Source of the DNA: MAG-120531 sp041163765
GTDB taxonomy: Bacteria; Bacteroidota; Bacteroidia; Flavobacteriales; Flavobacteriaceae
Length of the DNA stretch: 9,391 nucleotides
Reading direction: 5' to 3'
Assembly: GCA_041163765.1 (NCBI GenBank)
Contig: JBEAQS010000161.1
Coordinates: 1 to 9,391 of the forward strand
Part shown: positions 1-7,034 of the stretch, piece by piece
Layout of the letters: each line of letters opens with the position of its first letter
Numbering within the stretch: the stretch's first letter is position 1
Position numbers and translations under genes: made by a program
The notes under the pieces: model-generated
What the model was told of the DNA's origin: nothing
Databases searched by the model: none
The model's input: the letters and a program-made list of their open reading frames with translations, nothing else

Positions 1-1435
1 GCCATATATGTGGGAAAGAGCAGATGGTCAAACCATTGTGCAACACGATTTTTTCAAGCCTCACATCCGTTTTTCAGCGACACTTCCTATGGATGATGAC
101 GCTTTGCCAAATTGGTATCGCGAGCGCGCCCAGCACCCACTACCTGAAGATCCGCAAGAAACGGTATTGGCCCAAAAAAAACTGTTTGATCAGGCGTTTG
201 CCTCACTAGTGCAGGATCATGGCCCGGTACACTTGAATCTTCCTTTTGAAGAACCTCTGTATGCCACTCAGCCGACTACGGAAACAGTGCTGGTTAAGGC
301 TGATCCACCCCACAGCCCAAAGGTTGCTCCTGAAATTTGGGAGTTATTCTTACAAGATTGGCAAAATTCGAGCCGCACCATGGTATTGGTAGGCATGGAT
401 TTATCCAGTCAAGAGCATCAATCAGCTATGGCTTGGTTGGCGGAACATCCTGGAGTTTTGGTAGTTACTGAAAACACCTCAAACCTTCACCATCAGTACG
501 CCATTGATGCGATTGACCAATTAATCGGCCCCATGGAATTGAGCACTCAGTCATCTGCCTGGATGGCCGAACTTCAACCAGATCTATTAATCACCTGGGG
601 GGGACCAGTCGTATCGAAAAAAATAAAGCAGTTTTTGCGCATCCACTCGCCCAAGCAGCATTGGCATGTGGGTAGTACCCCTGCCTTTGACACCTATTTT
701 TGCGGAGTACATACATTGCCGATCAGTCCAAAAATGTTGATTGAGCGATTAGTGGATGTGCCTTTTGGAACGGGCGACTATGCGCAGCTTTGGAGACAAC
801 GCTATCGAGCTATCGCTCAGGTGGCTAGTGCATATCGATCTACAATGGCCTTCTCAGACTTTTGGGTGTACCATCAGTTTATTCACTTCCTAGATAAACC
901 CTATACAATTCACTGGGCCAATAGCTCAGTGATTCGATATGCTCAATTAATTGATAAACCAAATTATTTGAGAGCGTACAGCAATCGGGGTACCAGTGGT
1001 ATCGAGGGTAGTAGCTCAACTGCCGTTGGAGGCTCACTGGCCAGCGAAGCCCCCACCATTTTAGTCACGGGTGATTTAAGTTTTTTCTACGACAGCAATG
1101 CTTGGTGGAACGATATTTTGCGGCCAGATTTAAGGATTTTATTGGTCAATAACGGAGGTGGGGGCATTTTTAGAATCCTTCCTCAAGCGATTGATATGCC
1201 CGGTTTTACCGAACACGTTGAAACTAAACACCAGCGAACTGCCGCTGCTTTAGCTGCGGCCTACCAAATAGGGTATCGGTCGGCCTCTGATGCCTCTGAG
1301 TTCCTCTCAGCTTGTCCTGCCTGGTTAGCACCCAGCGAAAGACCTCAATTGCTCGAGGTGTTTACCGATCCCGAGACCAACGACCAAATCCTTAAAGATT
1401 ATTTTACTACCCTTGCTAAATTCATTGAATCATGA
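1..1435 (+). CDS. menD: MenD, 2-succinyl-5-enolpyruvyl-6-hydroxy-3-cyclohexene-1-carboxylate synthase (5' truncated by window)
   Basis: This is a thiamine-diphosphate (ThDP) dependent cytosolic enzyme that joins 2-oxoglutarate-derived succinic semialdehyde to isochorismate, the first committed step of menaquinone synthesis. The frame is open from base 2, so the gene begins upstream; about 477 codons are present and roughly 90-115 N-terminal residues are missing compared with full-length MenD (about 550-590 aa). That missing part includes the catalytic Glu of the ThDP pyrimidine domain. Numbering from the Met at position 8, I see the family's DGQTI stretch at the start, an NSSVIR segment (305-310) matching the substrate-binding Ser/Arg region of E. 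coli MenD, SNRGTSGIEG just after it, and the ThDP/Mg motif GDLS (355-358) running to NNGGGGIF. The stop overlaps the next ATG in an ATGA. The identification is firm; the true start cannot be seen. Confidence 0.95.
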   Translation, partial: PYMWERADGQTIVQHDFFKPHIRFSATLPMDDDALPNWYRERAQHPLPEDPQETVLAQKKLFDQAFASLVQDHGPVHLNLPFEEPLYATQPTTETVLVKADPPHSPKVAPEIWELFLQDWQNSSRTMVLVGMDLSSQEHQSAMAWLAEHPGVLVVTENTSNLHHQYAIDAIDQLIGPMELSTQSSAWMAELQPDLLITWGGPVVSKKIKQFLRIHSPKQHWHVGSTPAFDTYFCGVHTLPISPKMLIERLVDVPFGTGDYAQLWRQRYRAIAQVASAYRSTMAFSDFWVYHQFIHFLDKPYTIHWANSSVIRYAQLIDKPNYLRAYSNRGTSGIEGSSSTAVGGSLASEAPTILVTGDLSFFYDSNAWWNDILRPDLRILLVNNGGGGIFRILPQAIDMPGFTEHVETKHQRTAAALAAAYQIGYRSASDASEFLSACPAWLAPSERPQLLEVFTDPETNDQILKDYFTTLAKFIES

Positions 1436-2262
1436 TTGTACTCGGCACATTAAATACCTTAACGATCCTCAGAGAAACTAGTGTAGGGTTGTTTTTAGGA
1501 GATGAAGAAGGCACGGATATCCTGTTGCCCAACAAATACGTGCCTTTGCACTATGATCTTGGTGATTCTATTTCTGTATTTTGTTATTTAGATCACGAAG
1601 AAAGACCAGTAGCCACCACGCTTACACCCTTTGTGATGCGAAATCAGTTTCAATTGCTCAGAGCGGTAGAGGTCAATCAAATAGGCGCATTTATGGACTG
1701 GGGTCTGGAAAAGCATTTGTTTGTACCCTTCAAAGAACAACGCCAAAAAATGACTGCGGGACAGTCTTATGTAGTTTATTGTTATCTAGATGAAAAGTCA
1801 TTCCGTTTAGTTGGATCCAACAAAATTGATAAATTTTTGTCCAACGAAGGTATTTCGTACTCCGTCGGCACCTGCGTCAATGTGTTGATTTCCAGAAAGT
1901 CAGATTTGGGATGGGACGCCATTATCGATCACAAGCACAAAGGCTTGTTGTATGAAAATGAGGTGTTTACGCCACTGCATGTGGGTCAAGAGACTACGGC
2001 ATACATCAAACACCTCAGACCGGATGGGAAAATCGATTTACAACTTAAACCTATTGGTGTTGAAGCTTTGGCTCCTGCTGCTGAACTTATTTTGAAGCAC
2101 TTGTCTGAACACGGAGGAACCATGCCTTATGGGGATTTTTCCACTCCTGAGGAGCTGCAAACTGTTTTTCAGATGAGTAAGAAAACGTTCAAAAAAGCCT
2201 TAGGCACGTTGTATAAAGACAAAAAAGTAACCCTTTCTCCTGATGGAACCCAACTCATATAA
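1432..2262 (+). CDS. CvfB/YitL-like S1 RNA-binding protein with C-terminal winged helix
   Basis: The 276-aa product resembles the CvfB/YitL family (B. subtilis YitL, S. aureus CvfB), which combines tandem S1-type OB folds with a winged helix and binds RNA. Approximate layout: an N-terminal S1-like unit (1-65), a second S1 unit (about 69-130) with the family-like stretch GLEKHLFVPFKEQ (91-103), a third S1-like unit (about 145-207), and a winged helix (about 211-276) ending in KKALGTLYKDKKVTLSPDG. There is no signal peptide or membrane segment, so it should be cytosolic. The ATG at 1432 overlaps the menD stop by 4 nt, which supports this start and suggests translational coupling. Its 3' end overlaps menA by 20 nt. 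CvfB has been linked to virulence-gene control in staphylococci; its role in a men operon is not known to me and cannot be read from sequence. Confidence 0.85.
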   Translation: MIVLGTLNTLTILRETSVGLFLGDEEGTDILLPNKYVPLHYDLGDSISVFCYLDHEERPVATTLTPFVMRNQFQLLRAVEVNQIGAFMDWGLEKHLFVPFKEQRQKMTAGQSYVVYCYLDEKSFRLVGSNKIDKFLSNEGISYSVGTCVNVLISRKSDLGWDAIIDHKHKGLLYENEVFTPLHVGQETTAYIKHLRPDGKIDLQLKPIGVEALAPAAELILKHLSEHGGTMPYGDFSTPEELQTVFQMSKKTFKKALGTLYKDKKVTLSPDGTQLI

Positions 2263-3175
2263 TTCTAAGGGTTTGTTGTATTGGATCAGGGCTGCGCGGT
2301 TGCGGACTCTGCCACTATCTATTTCAGGAATATTAGCTGGATCTGGCTGGGCGGTCATCCAAGGCTCATTTCGCGGATCCATTTTTGTGAGCGCCTTGTT
2401 AACGACTGTTTTTTTTCAAGTGCTCTCGAATTTTGCCAATGATTACGGTGACGGTGTCAAGGGAACAGATCAAAAAGGACGAGTAGGACCAGAGCGATTG
2501 CTGCAACATTCCAACGCAGCAAAAACAACCCTCAAACGTGTCTTGTATTTATTTACCGTGTTAAGTGTCGCCAGCGCGGGGTGTACACTTTATCTCGCCT
2601 TCGGATGGGAGGTGACGTATTGGTTGATTTTTATGGCACTTACTTTAGCGGCTATTGCCGCGGCTATCGGGTATACAGTGGGTAAACACGCTTATGGTTA
2701 TCTGGGATTAGGCGATGTATTTGTTTTTTTGTTTTTTGGCGGATTAGCGGTTTGGGGCAGTGCATTTTTATACACCAAGACATGGGATCCTTTGGACACC
2801 TGGCCTCTAGTTATTGTTGTCGGAATGGGTTCAGTTGCTGTGTTAAATCTCAATAATATGCGCGATGCACCCAATGACGCATTGAGTGGAAAGCACACCT
2901 TGGCCGTTCGTTTGGGTCCGCGGTACATGCTTTGGTACCACGCGTGTTTAATCAGTTCTATCTTGTTGGCTACCACGTATTGGATCGCGGTTCAACTCAA
3001 TGAGTGGGCCTTGATTTTTCTGTATGTCCCGGTGTTTTTCCTCCTGAAGCACCTCAGAATTTCCTGGCTGGTCCGCACACCCAATAACTGGGACGGCGAA
3101 TTAAAAACAGTTGCCCTTTCCACTTTTTTCTGGTCTTTAGGGTGGTTTTTGTGGACTGTTGCTGTGCAATTTTGA
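2243..3175 (+). CDS. menA: MenA, 1,4-dihydroxy-2-naphthoate polyprenyltransferase
   Basis: This integral membrane UbiA-superfamily enzyme transfers a polyprenyl chain from its diphosphate to 1,4-dihydroxy-2-naphthoate with loss of the carboxylate, giving demethylmenaquinone. The 310-aa length is normal for MenA. Two Asp-rich Mg/diphosphate sites are visible: NFANDYGD followed by GTD (63-76), and NNMRDAPND (204-212, with Asp208 and Asp212), the latter leading into GKHTLAVRLG, a hallmark of MenA. The N-terminal RAARLRTLPLSISG segment (17-30) is also typical. I count about eight hydrophobic helices spread across the protein. The chosen ATG lies 20 nt inside the CvfB-like gene; there is no clear Shine-Dalgarno sequence. 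MenA is preferred over UbiA, COQ2 or chlorophyll-pathway relatives because of the second motif and the men neighbours. A run of eight T (2409-2416) encodes part of TVFFQ. Confidence 0.95.
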   Translation: MEPNSYNSKGLLYWIRAARLRTLPLSISGILAGSGWAVIQGSFRGSIFVSALLTTVFFQVLSNFANDYGDGVKGTDQKGRVGPERLLQHSNAAKTTLKRVLYLFTVLSVASAGCTLYLAFGWEVTYWLIFMALTLAAIAAAIGYTVGKHAYGYLGLGDVFVFLFFGGLAVWGSAFLYTKTWDPLDTWPLVIVVGMGSVAVLNLNNMRDAPNDALSGKHTLAVRLGPRYMLWYHACLISSILLATTYWIAVQLNEWALIFLYVPVFFLLKHLRISWLVRTPNNWDGELKTVALSTFFWSLGWFLWTVAVQF

Positions 3176-3188
3176 GTATATTCATATA

Positions 3189-3947
3189 ATGGAGGCACCC
3201 GTTTTTCACATCTTATTGGTGGCAGATCGCCAATCAACCGTACAGATTTTGCTCGACAAGTGCCTAGAATTAGGACATAGACCAGTATTTATTTCGGACC
3301 AGATGAGTGAAATCAATGAGGCGTTGATGTTTGAGCCGGTGGATATAGTACTGCTTCAACAAGATTCATTTGAGGCGACTTCAAAGGCAGAACTCATTCG
3401 ATTTACCCATGAACTGCCCTTGGTTTGGGTGTTAAATCCATCAACAAGTTTAGCTGCCCTTCCAAACCTGATTCAATCTTCCCCGCAGGGATTTGTAGAC
3501 GCCAACATCGGGTTGCCGGCCCTTCAAGGAACACTTTGCACCGCCTTTGAGTATGGCGCGCTTAAAATTCCAGATAGTGATTCTGTGGTTTCCGACGATT
3601 TAGTTTTAGCAGAAGAACTAAAGTCAAAGCACTCATTTTTTAATGATTGTATGTTTTTACCCGTGGATGATCAACTGATCAAACTCAATTATTCGGATAT
3701 TTTTTATGTGAAATCCGATAATGTGTACGTAGAAATTTATACCCGAACACAGACTTATCTCTTAAGGTCTTCATTGACCAATTTTTTGGCCAAGATGCCT
3801 AGCTCCATTTTTTTTCGCACCCATAAATCTTATGGGGTAAATATTCACCATGTAGATGCAGTCAATCATATAGACCTGGTTATCAGAGACACAAAAATTC
3901 CCATTTCGAAATCATTCAAACAATTTTTGCTCGATGCCACCAAGTGA
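3189..3947 (+). CDS. LytTR-family DNA-binding regulator with degenerate receiver domain
   Basis: The 252-aa product has two domains. Residues about 5-125 follow a response-regulator receiver pattern (HILLVADRQ at 7-15, then VDIVLLQQD at 51-59), and residues about 150-252 form a LytTR DNA-binding domain, with KLNYSDIFYVKSDNVYVEIYT (165-185) and the strongly conserved FFRTHKSYGVNIHHV (208-222) ending in IPISKSFKQFL. The receiver appears inactive: the position expected to be the phosphorylated Asp is Gln57, only one of the usual paired acidic residues is left (Asp13), and the conserved beta-5 Lys is absent in GFVDANIG. I chose the ATG at 3189, 13 nt after menA, over an upstream in-frame TTG at 3159 that would overlap menA, because the receiver begins right after it. 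It overlaps menC by 14 nt. No histidine kinase is nearby. Control of the men operon is plausible but inferred only from position. Confidence 0.85.
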   Translation: MEAPVFHILLVADRQSTVQILLDKCLELGHRPVFISDQMSEINEALMFEPVDIVLLQQDSFEATSKAELIRFTHELPLVWVLNPSTSLAALPNLIQSSPQGFVDANIGLPALQGTLCTAFEYGALKIPDSDSVVSDDLVLAEELKSKHSFFNDCMFLPVDDQLIKLNYSDIFYVKSDNVYVEIYTRTQTYLLRSSLTNFLAKMPSSIFFRTHKSYGVNIHHVDAVNHIDLVIRDTKIPISKSFKQFLLDATK

Positions 3948-4995
3948 TCCACTCAAAGCCCGAATAATTCATTACCCACTGGAGTTCAAAAAACCTAGCG
4001 GCACATCTAGGGGGGTACTCACCACCAAAGATTCCTGGATGATCGTGTTAACTCAGGGGGATAAGTGGGGTATAGGCGAATGTTCCGTCATTCAAGATTT
4101 AAGTCCTGATTCCCAATCTGAGTATGCCCAACAACTCAAGTGGGTAGAAACTCATGTAAGTATGGGGTTTGAAGCCGTATATGATCAACTAGTCCAATAT
4201 CCCAGTATTCGATTTGGGTGGGAACAAGCTTGGCATAGTCTGCAATCAGACGATCCGATGTGTTTGTATCCCAGTAGTTTTACCCAAGGGGAGTCCGCTA
4301 TTGAGATCAACGGACTTGTATGGATGGGACCCATCGCCCAAATGCGGGAGGAAGTAGCCGACAAAATCCACCAAGGATATCAAGCGGTTAAGTTTAAGGT
4401 GGGTGCTTTGGATTTTGAATCAGAATTAAGCTTGATTCGGGAAGTACGTTCCGCGTATTCTGAAAAGCAGGTAGGTATTCGCTTGGATGCCAACGGTGGA
4501 TTTCCTCCTGATCGAGCATTAAAATACCTAGAGCGCCTGGCGCCCTATGGAATTCATTCGATCGAACAGCCAGTGGCCCCAAAATACAGAGATACATTGG
4601 CAGATCTGTGCGCATATAGCCCTATTTCTATCGCTTTGGATGAGTCATTAATCGGTGTTTATCTACCTGAAGATCGCGAGAAATTACTCGATGAACTAGC
4701 CCCGCATTACCTCATCCTAAAGCCCAGTCTCATCGGAGGCTTTAGGGCTTGCGAAGATTGGATTGACATGGCTGAAAAACGGGGCATTCAGTGGTGGGTA
4801 ACCTCTGCCTTAGAAAGCAACATAGGCCTGAACGCCATTGCTCAATGGACCTACAACAAGCACAGTAAATTGCTGCAGGGTTTGGGTACAGGATCGTTAT
4901 TCACCAACAATATTGAAGGGCCGTTAACCGTTGATCGGGGAAAGCTTTGGTACAGAACACAAAATAAATGGTCTAAAATACAGGAATTAACATGA
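3934..4995 (+). CDS. menC: MenC, o-succinylbenzoate synthase
   Basis: This enolase-superfamily enzyme dehydrates SHCHC to o-succinylbenzoate (OSB), the step before CoA activation by MenE. The 353-aa chain shows the full catalytic set in order: the KxK acid/base pair in AVKFKVG (Lys153, Lys155), metal ligands Asp185 in RLDANGGF, Glu211 in SIEQPV and Asp236 in ALDESL, and the opposing catalytic Lys263 in ILKPSLIGG. The capping domain precedes these, and the C-terminal TSALESNIGLNAIAQ segment is typical of OSB synthases. The related N-acylamino-acid racemase activity shares this fold, but the men context argues for OSB synthase. The ATG at 3934 starts 14 nt inside the LytTR gene, and the stop overlaps the next start as ATGA. 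There is no signal peptide; the enzyme should be cytosolic. Confidence 0.95.
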   Translation: MPPSDPLKARIIHYPLEFKKPSGTSRGVLTTKDSWMIVLTQGDKWGIGECSVIQDLSPDSQSEYAQQLKWVETHVSMGFEAVYDQLVQYPSIRFGWEQAWHSLQSDDPMCLYPSSFTQGESAIEINGLVWMGPIAQMREEVADKIHQGYQAVKFKVGALDFESELSLIREVRSAYSEKQVGIRLDANGGFPPDRALKYLERLAPYGIHSIEQPVAPKYRDTLADLCAYSPISIALDESLIGVYLPEDREKLLDELAPHYLILKPSLIGGFRACEDWIDMAEKRGIQWWVTSALESNIGLNAIAQWTYNKHSKLLQGLGTGSLFTNNIEGPLTVDRGKLWYRTQNKWSKIQELT

Positions 4996-5906
4996 TCAAA
5001 AACAGTTATTTACAGCTAGGATATCAAAGTAAAGGTTCGCTATGGAAGTACCTTCCTATTCCCGGATTTTTTATATTGGTGATGGCCTTGAGTTATGCCT
5101 TGATTCAGTACAGCCAGATAGACGTAGCCGCCTTGATGGCCCAAGAAATTGCTCGCAAGGGGGCCAATAAATTTTTGTTTGAATCATTGGCTCAATTTGC
5201 CTTGGGTTTGGCTGTATTGCTTTTTTGGGTTAGGTGGATTCATCGCCAATCGTTTACCTCGCTGATCAGCTCCAGAAAGCGCATCGATTGGAATCGGGTA
5301 TTGTTTGGTTTTTTGGTTTGGGGGTCGATGGTGCTCCTAGGATTCCTGGTTAGTTATTGGTCACACAGCGAAAATTTTGTTTTTACTTGGAAAGGCGAGT
5401 CTTTTTGGTGGCTATTGGTTATTTCACTAGTCATGATCCCTCTGCAGACCTCATTTGAGGAAGTGTTATTTCGGGGCTATATGATGCAGGGATTGGGAAG
5501 GTTGTTTCGAAACGCATGGATGCCTTTAGTACTCACTTCTGTGCTGTTTGGGTTGATGCATATTGGAAATCCAGAGGTCCAAAAACTGGGGCTGTTAAGT
5601 TTGGTGTACTACATCGCCACAGGATTTTTTTTGGGAATAATCACCTTAATCGATGAGGGTCTTGAGCTAGCTATGGGTTTTCATGCGGCCAACAATATAT
5701 TTACCGCTATTCTAGTGACTTCTACGTGGACAGCATTTCAAACAGATGCTTTATTTGTCGATGTTTCAGAGCCTAGTTTAGGTGCCGAAGTCTGGTTGCC
5801 TGTGGTTATTTTCTTTCCCGTGGTATTTTGGGTGTTTAAATTTAAATATCGCTGGACCAATATTTGGCAGAAGTGTATCGCTGCTGTGGCTCGCCCAGTG
5901 GAATAA
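4992..5906 (+). CDS. CPBP-family intramembrane metalloprotease (CAAX protease/bacteriocin-processing family)
   Basis: The 304-aa polytopic membrane protein belongs to the CPBP (Abi, Rce1-like) family. The catalytic motifs are intact: EEVLFR (Glu156, Glu157, Arg161), FGLMH with His190, and HAANN with His231 and Asn235. Hydrophobic segments lie near residues 20-40, 62-82, 103-123, 138-152, 176-192, 200-221 and 267-285. Family members cleave within the membrane or act as scaffolds; the substrate here is unknown. The ATG at 4992 overlaps the menC stop by 4 nt, and an AGGA about 10 nt upstream is the nearest thing to a Shine-Dalgarno sequence in the operon. menE follows after only 3 nt. Being wedged between menC and menE suggests co-expression with the pathway, but I see no direct chemical role for it in menaquinone synthesis. 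Confidence 0.9.
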   Translation: MIKNSYLQLGYQSKGSLWKYLPIPGFFILVMALSYALIQYSQIDVAALMAQEIARKGANKFLFESLAQFALGLAVLLFWVRWIHRQSFTSLISSRKRIDWNRVLFGFLVWGSMVLLGFLVSYWSHSENFVFTWKGESFWWLLVISLVMIPLQTSFEEVLFRGYMMQGLGRLFRNAWMPLVLTSVLFGLMHIGNPEVQKLGLLSLVYYIATGFFLGIITLIDEGLELAMGFHAANNIFTAILVTSTWTAFQTDALFVDVSEPSLGAEVWLPVVIFFPVVFWVFKFKYRWTNIWQKCIAAVARPVE

Positions 5907-5909
5907 GTG

Positions 5910-7034
5910 ATGAATCAAATGAAACCTAGGATCCAAGACATTGATTTGGTGCATCCCGATTTTACCTGGGAGGGTAAATCCATGGACGCTCCAACTCTTT
6001 TGGCCCGTATGGAAGTTGACAAGCAAGACACACGTCCTTGGGTACGTGCTCGCGCCCATTGGGTCAGCTCTTGGCTCAAGTCAGACATGTCTTTGGAGGT
6101 GAAGACTTCCGGAACTACGGGAACTCCTAAGACACTTCTTTTTACCAAGAATCAAGCCTATCAATCGGCTCTGGCGACGAGTCGTTTTTTGGGTTTAGGC
6201 TCAGGTACTCGGGCGTTCATCGCTCTTTCTTGTGATTATGTAGCTGGCAAAATGATGTGGGTTAGGGCGTTGACCTTAGGCTGGTCGGTTACTGAAGTTG
6301 ACCCAGGTGCAGCTCCATGGACAGAAACTCCAGGGTCATTCGATTTTGTAGCCTTGGTTCCCCTGCAATTAGCGCTGTGTATGTCCCACTTAGATAGATT
6401 TAAACAGGTGTTGGTAGGGGGGGCGCCGCTAGGCGCCCCCCTCATCGCAGACTTGCTCAATAAACGCCTATCCTCGGAGATCTGGGTGTCTTTTGGTATG
6501 GCGGAAACATTGACCCACATTGCTTTAGCAGCACTTAAAGAGGGCGCGAAAGAACTTAGTTATCAACCGCTGTCCGGTGTTCAATTAGCTCAAAACAAGC
6601 TAGGGTGTTTGGTGGTAGATTACCCCATGCTTGAAATCAATCAACTAGAAACCAATGACGTGGTTGAATTCAAGGAGGATGGTTCTTTTATTTGGAGGGG
6701 ACGTGTAGATCATGTGATTAACTCTGCAGGCATTAAAATTCATCCTGAATCGGTCAGCCAGGTGATCGGTCCCCTCATAGACGGGCCATTTGATCTAGGA
6801 GGTGTAGAGGATCAGAAGTGGGGCGTTGCCTTGAGTTTGGCTACAGAAAAACCACAACCACCTAATTTACTAAACGCATTAGCTGAGTCAGGCTTACTGC
6901 ACCCCCATGAGGTGCCTAAGTATTTATGGGTGACTCAACTTCCAAAAACACCCTCAGGCAAAGTTAAAAGCCAGCAATTATGGGCAGATATTGCCCAGGG
7001 CAACTGTGGAGAACCCGTTGAAAAAAAGGATTAA
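5910..7034 (+). CDS. menE: MenE, o-succinylbenzoate-CoA ligase (short form)
   Basis: This ANL-superfamily acyl-CoA synthetase activates OSB to OSB-CoA through an acyl-adenylate. Counting from the ATG at 5910, the ATP-binding loop TSGTTGTPK spans about 66-74, the A5-type motif FGMAETLTH is at 195-203, the hinge region GRVDHVINSAGIKIHP is at 264-279, and the C-terminal catalytic Lys is in PKTPSGKVKS (Lys351). At 374 aa it is much shorter than MenE of E. coli or B. subtilis (about 450-490 aa), with the N-terminal domain reduced before the ATP loop; all core motifs remain, so it should be active. A GTG at 5907 directly precedes the chosen ATG and another ATG lies at 5919; any could be the start. 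The stop overlaps that of the convergent carboxylase gene. A strong GC-rich inverted repeat lies inside the gene at 6418-6441. Confidence 0.93.
   Translation: MNQMKPRIQDIDLVHPDFTWEGKSMDAPTLLARMEVDKQDTRPWVRARAHWVSSWLKSDMSLEVKTSGTTGTPKTLLFTKNQAYQSALATSRFLGLGSGTRAFIALSCDYVAGKMMWVRALTLGWSVTEVDPGAAPWTETPGSFDFVALVPLQLALCMSHLDRFKQVLVGGAPLGAPLIADLLNKRLSSEIWVSFGMAETLTHIALAALKEGAKELSYQPLSGVQLAQNKLGCLVVDYPMLEINQLETNDVVEFKEDGSFIWRGRVDHVINSAGIKIHPESVSQVIGPLIDGPFDLGGVEDQKWGVALSLATEKPQPPNLLNALAESGLLHPHEVPKYLWVTQLPKTPSGKVKSQQLWADIAQGNCGEPVEKKD
6418..6441. repeat. Perfect 10-bp GC-only inverted repeat inside menE
   Basis: The arms GGGGGGCGCC (6418-6427) and GGCGCCCCCC (6432-6441) are exact reverse complements around a 4-nt GCTA loop. 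Every paired base is G or C, and G6417 could add a G-U pair with T6442 in RNA. It encodes the GGAPLGAPL part of MenE, of which GGAPL fits a conserved family segment. No T-run follows on either strand, so it is not a standard intrinsic terminator. The repeat is seen directly; any role in transcription or translation is inference. Confidence 0.8.

Noticed and set aside
3159..3188. Ten-codon N-terminal extension of the LytTR gene from a TTG.
   Set aside because: It would overlap menA, uses a rare start codon, and the receiver-like domain begins immediately after the ATG at 3189.
7021..7027. Run of seven A (T on the - strand) just after the carboxylase stop, considered as a terminator tail.
   Set aside because: No convincing stem precedes it on the - strand, so it does not qualify as an intrinsic terminator.
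7022..7028. A AAA AAG slippery heptamer in the correct frame near the 3' end of menE, with an open -1 frame of about 40 codons beyond it.
   Set aside because: It lies four codons from the stop, the extension would only be antisense to the carboxylase gene, and no stimulatory hairpin follows; most likely coincidence from a Glu-Lys-Lys tail.
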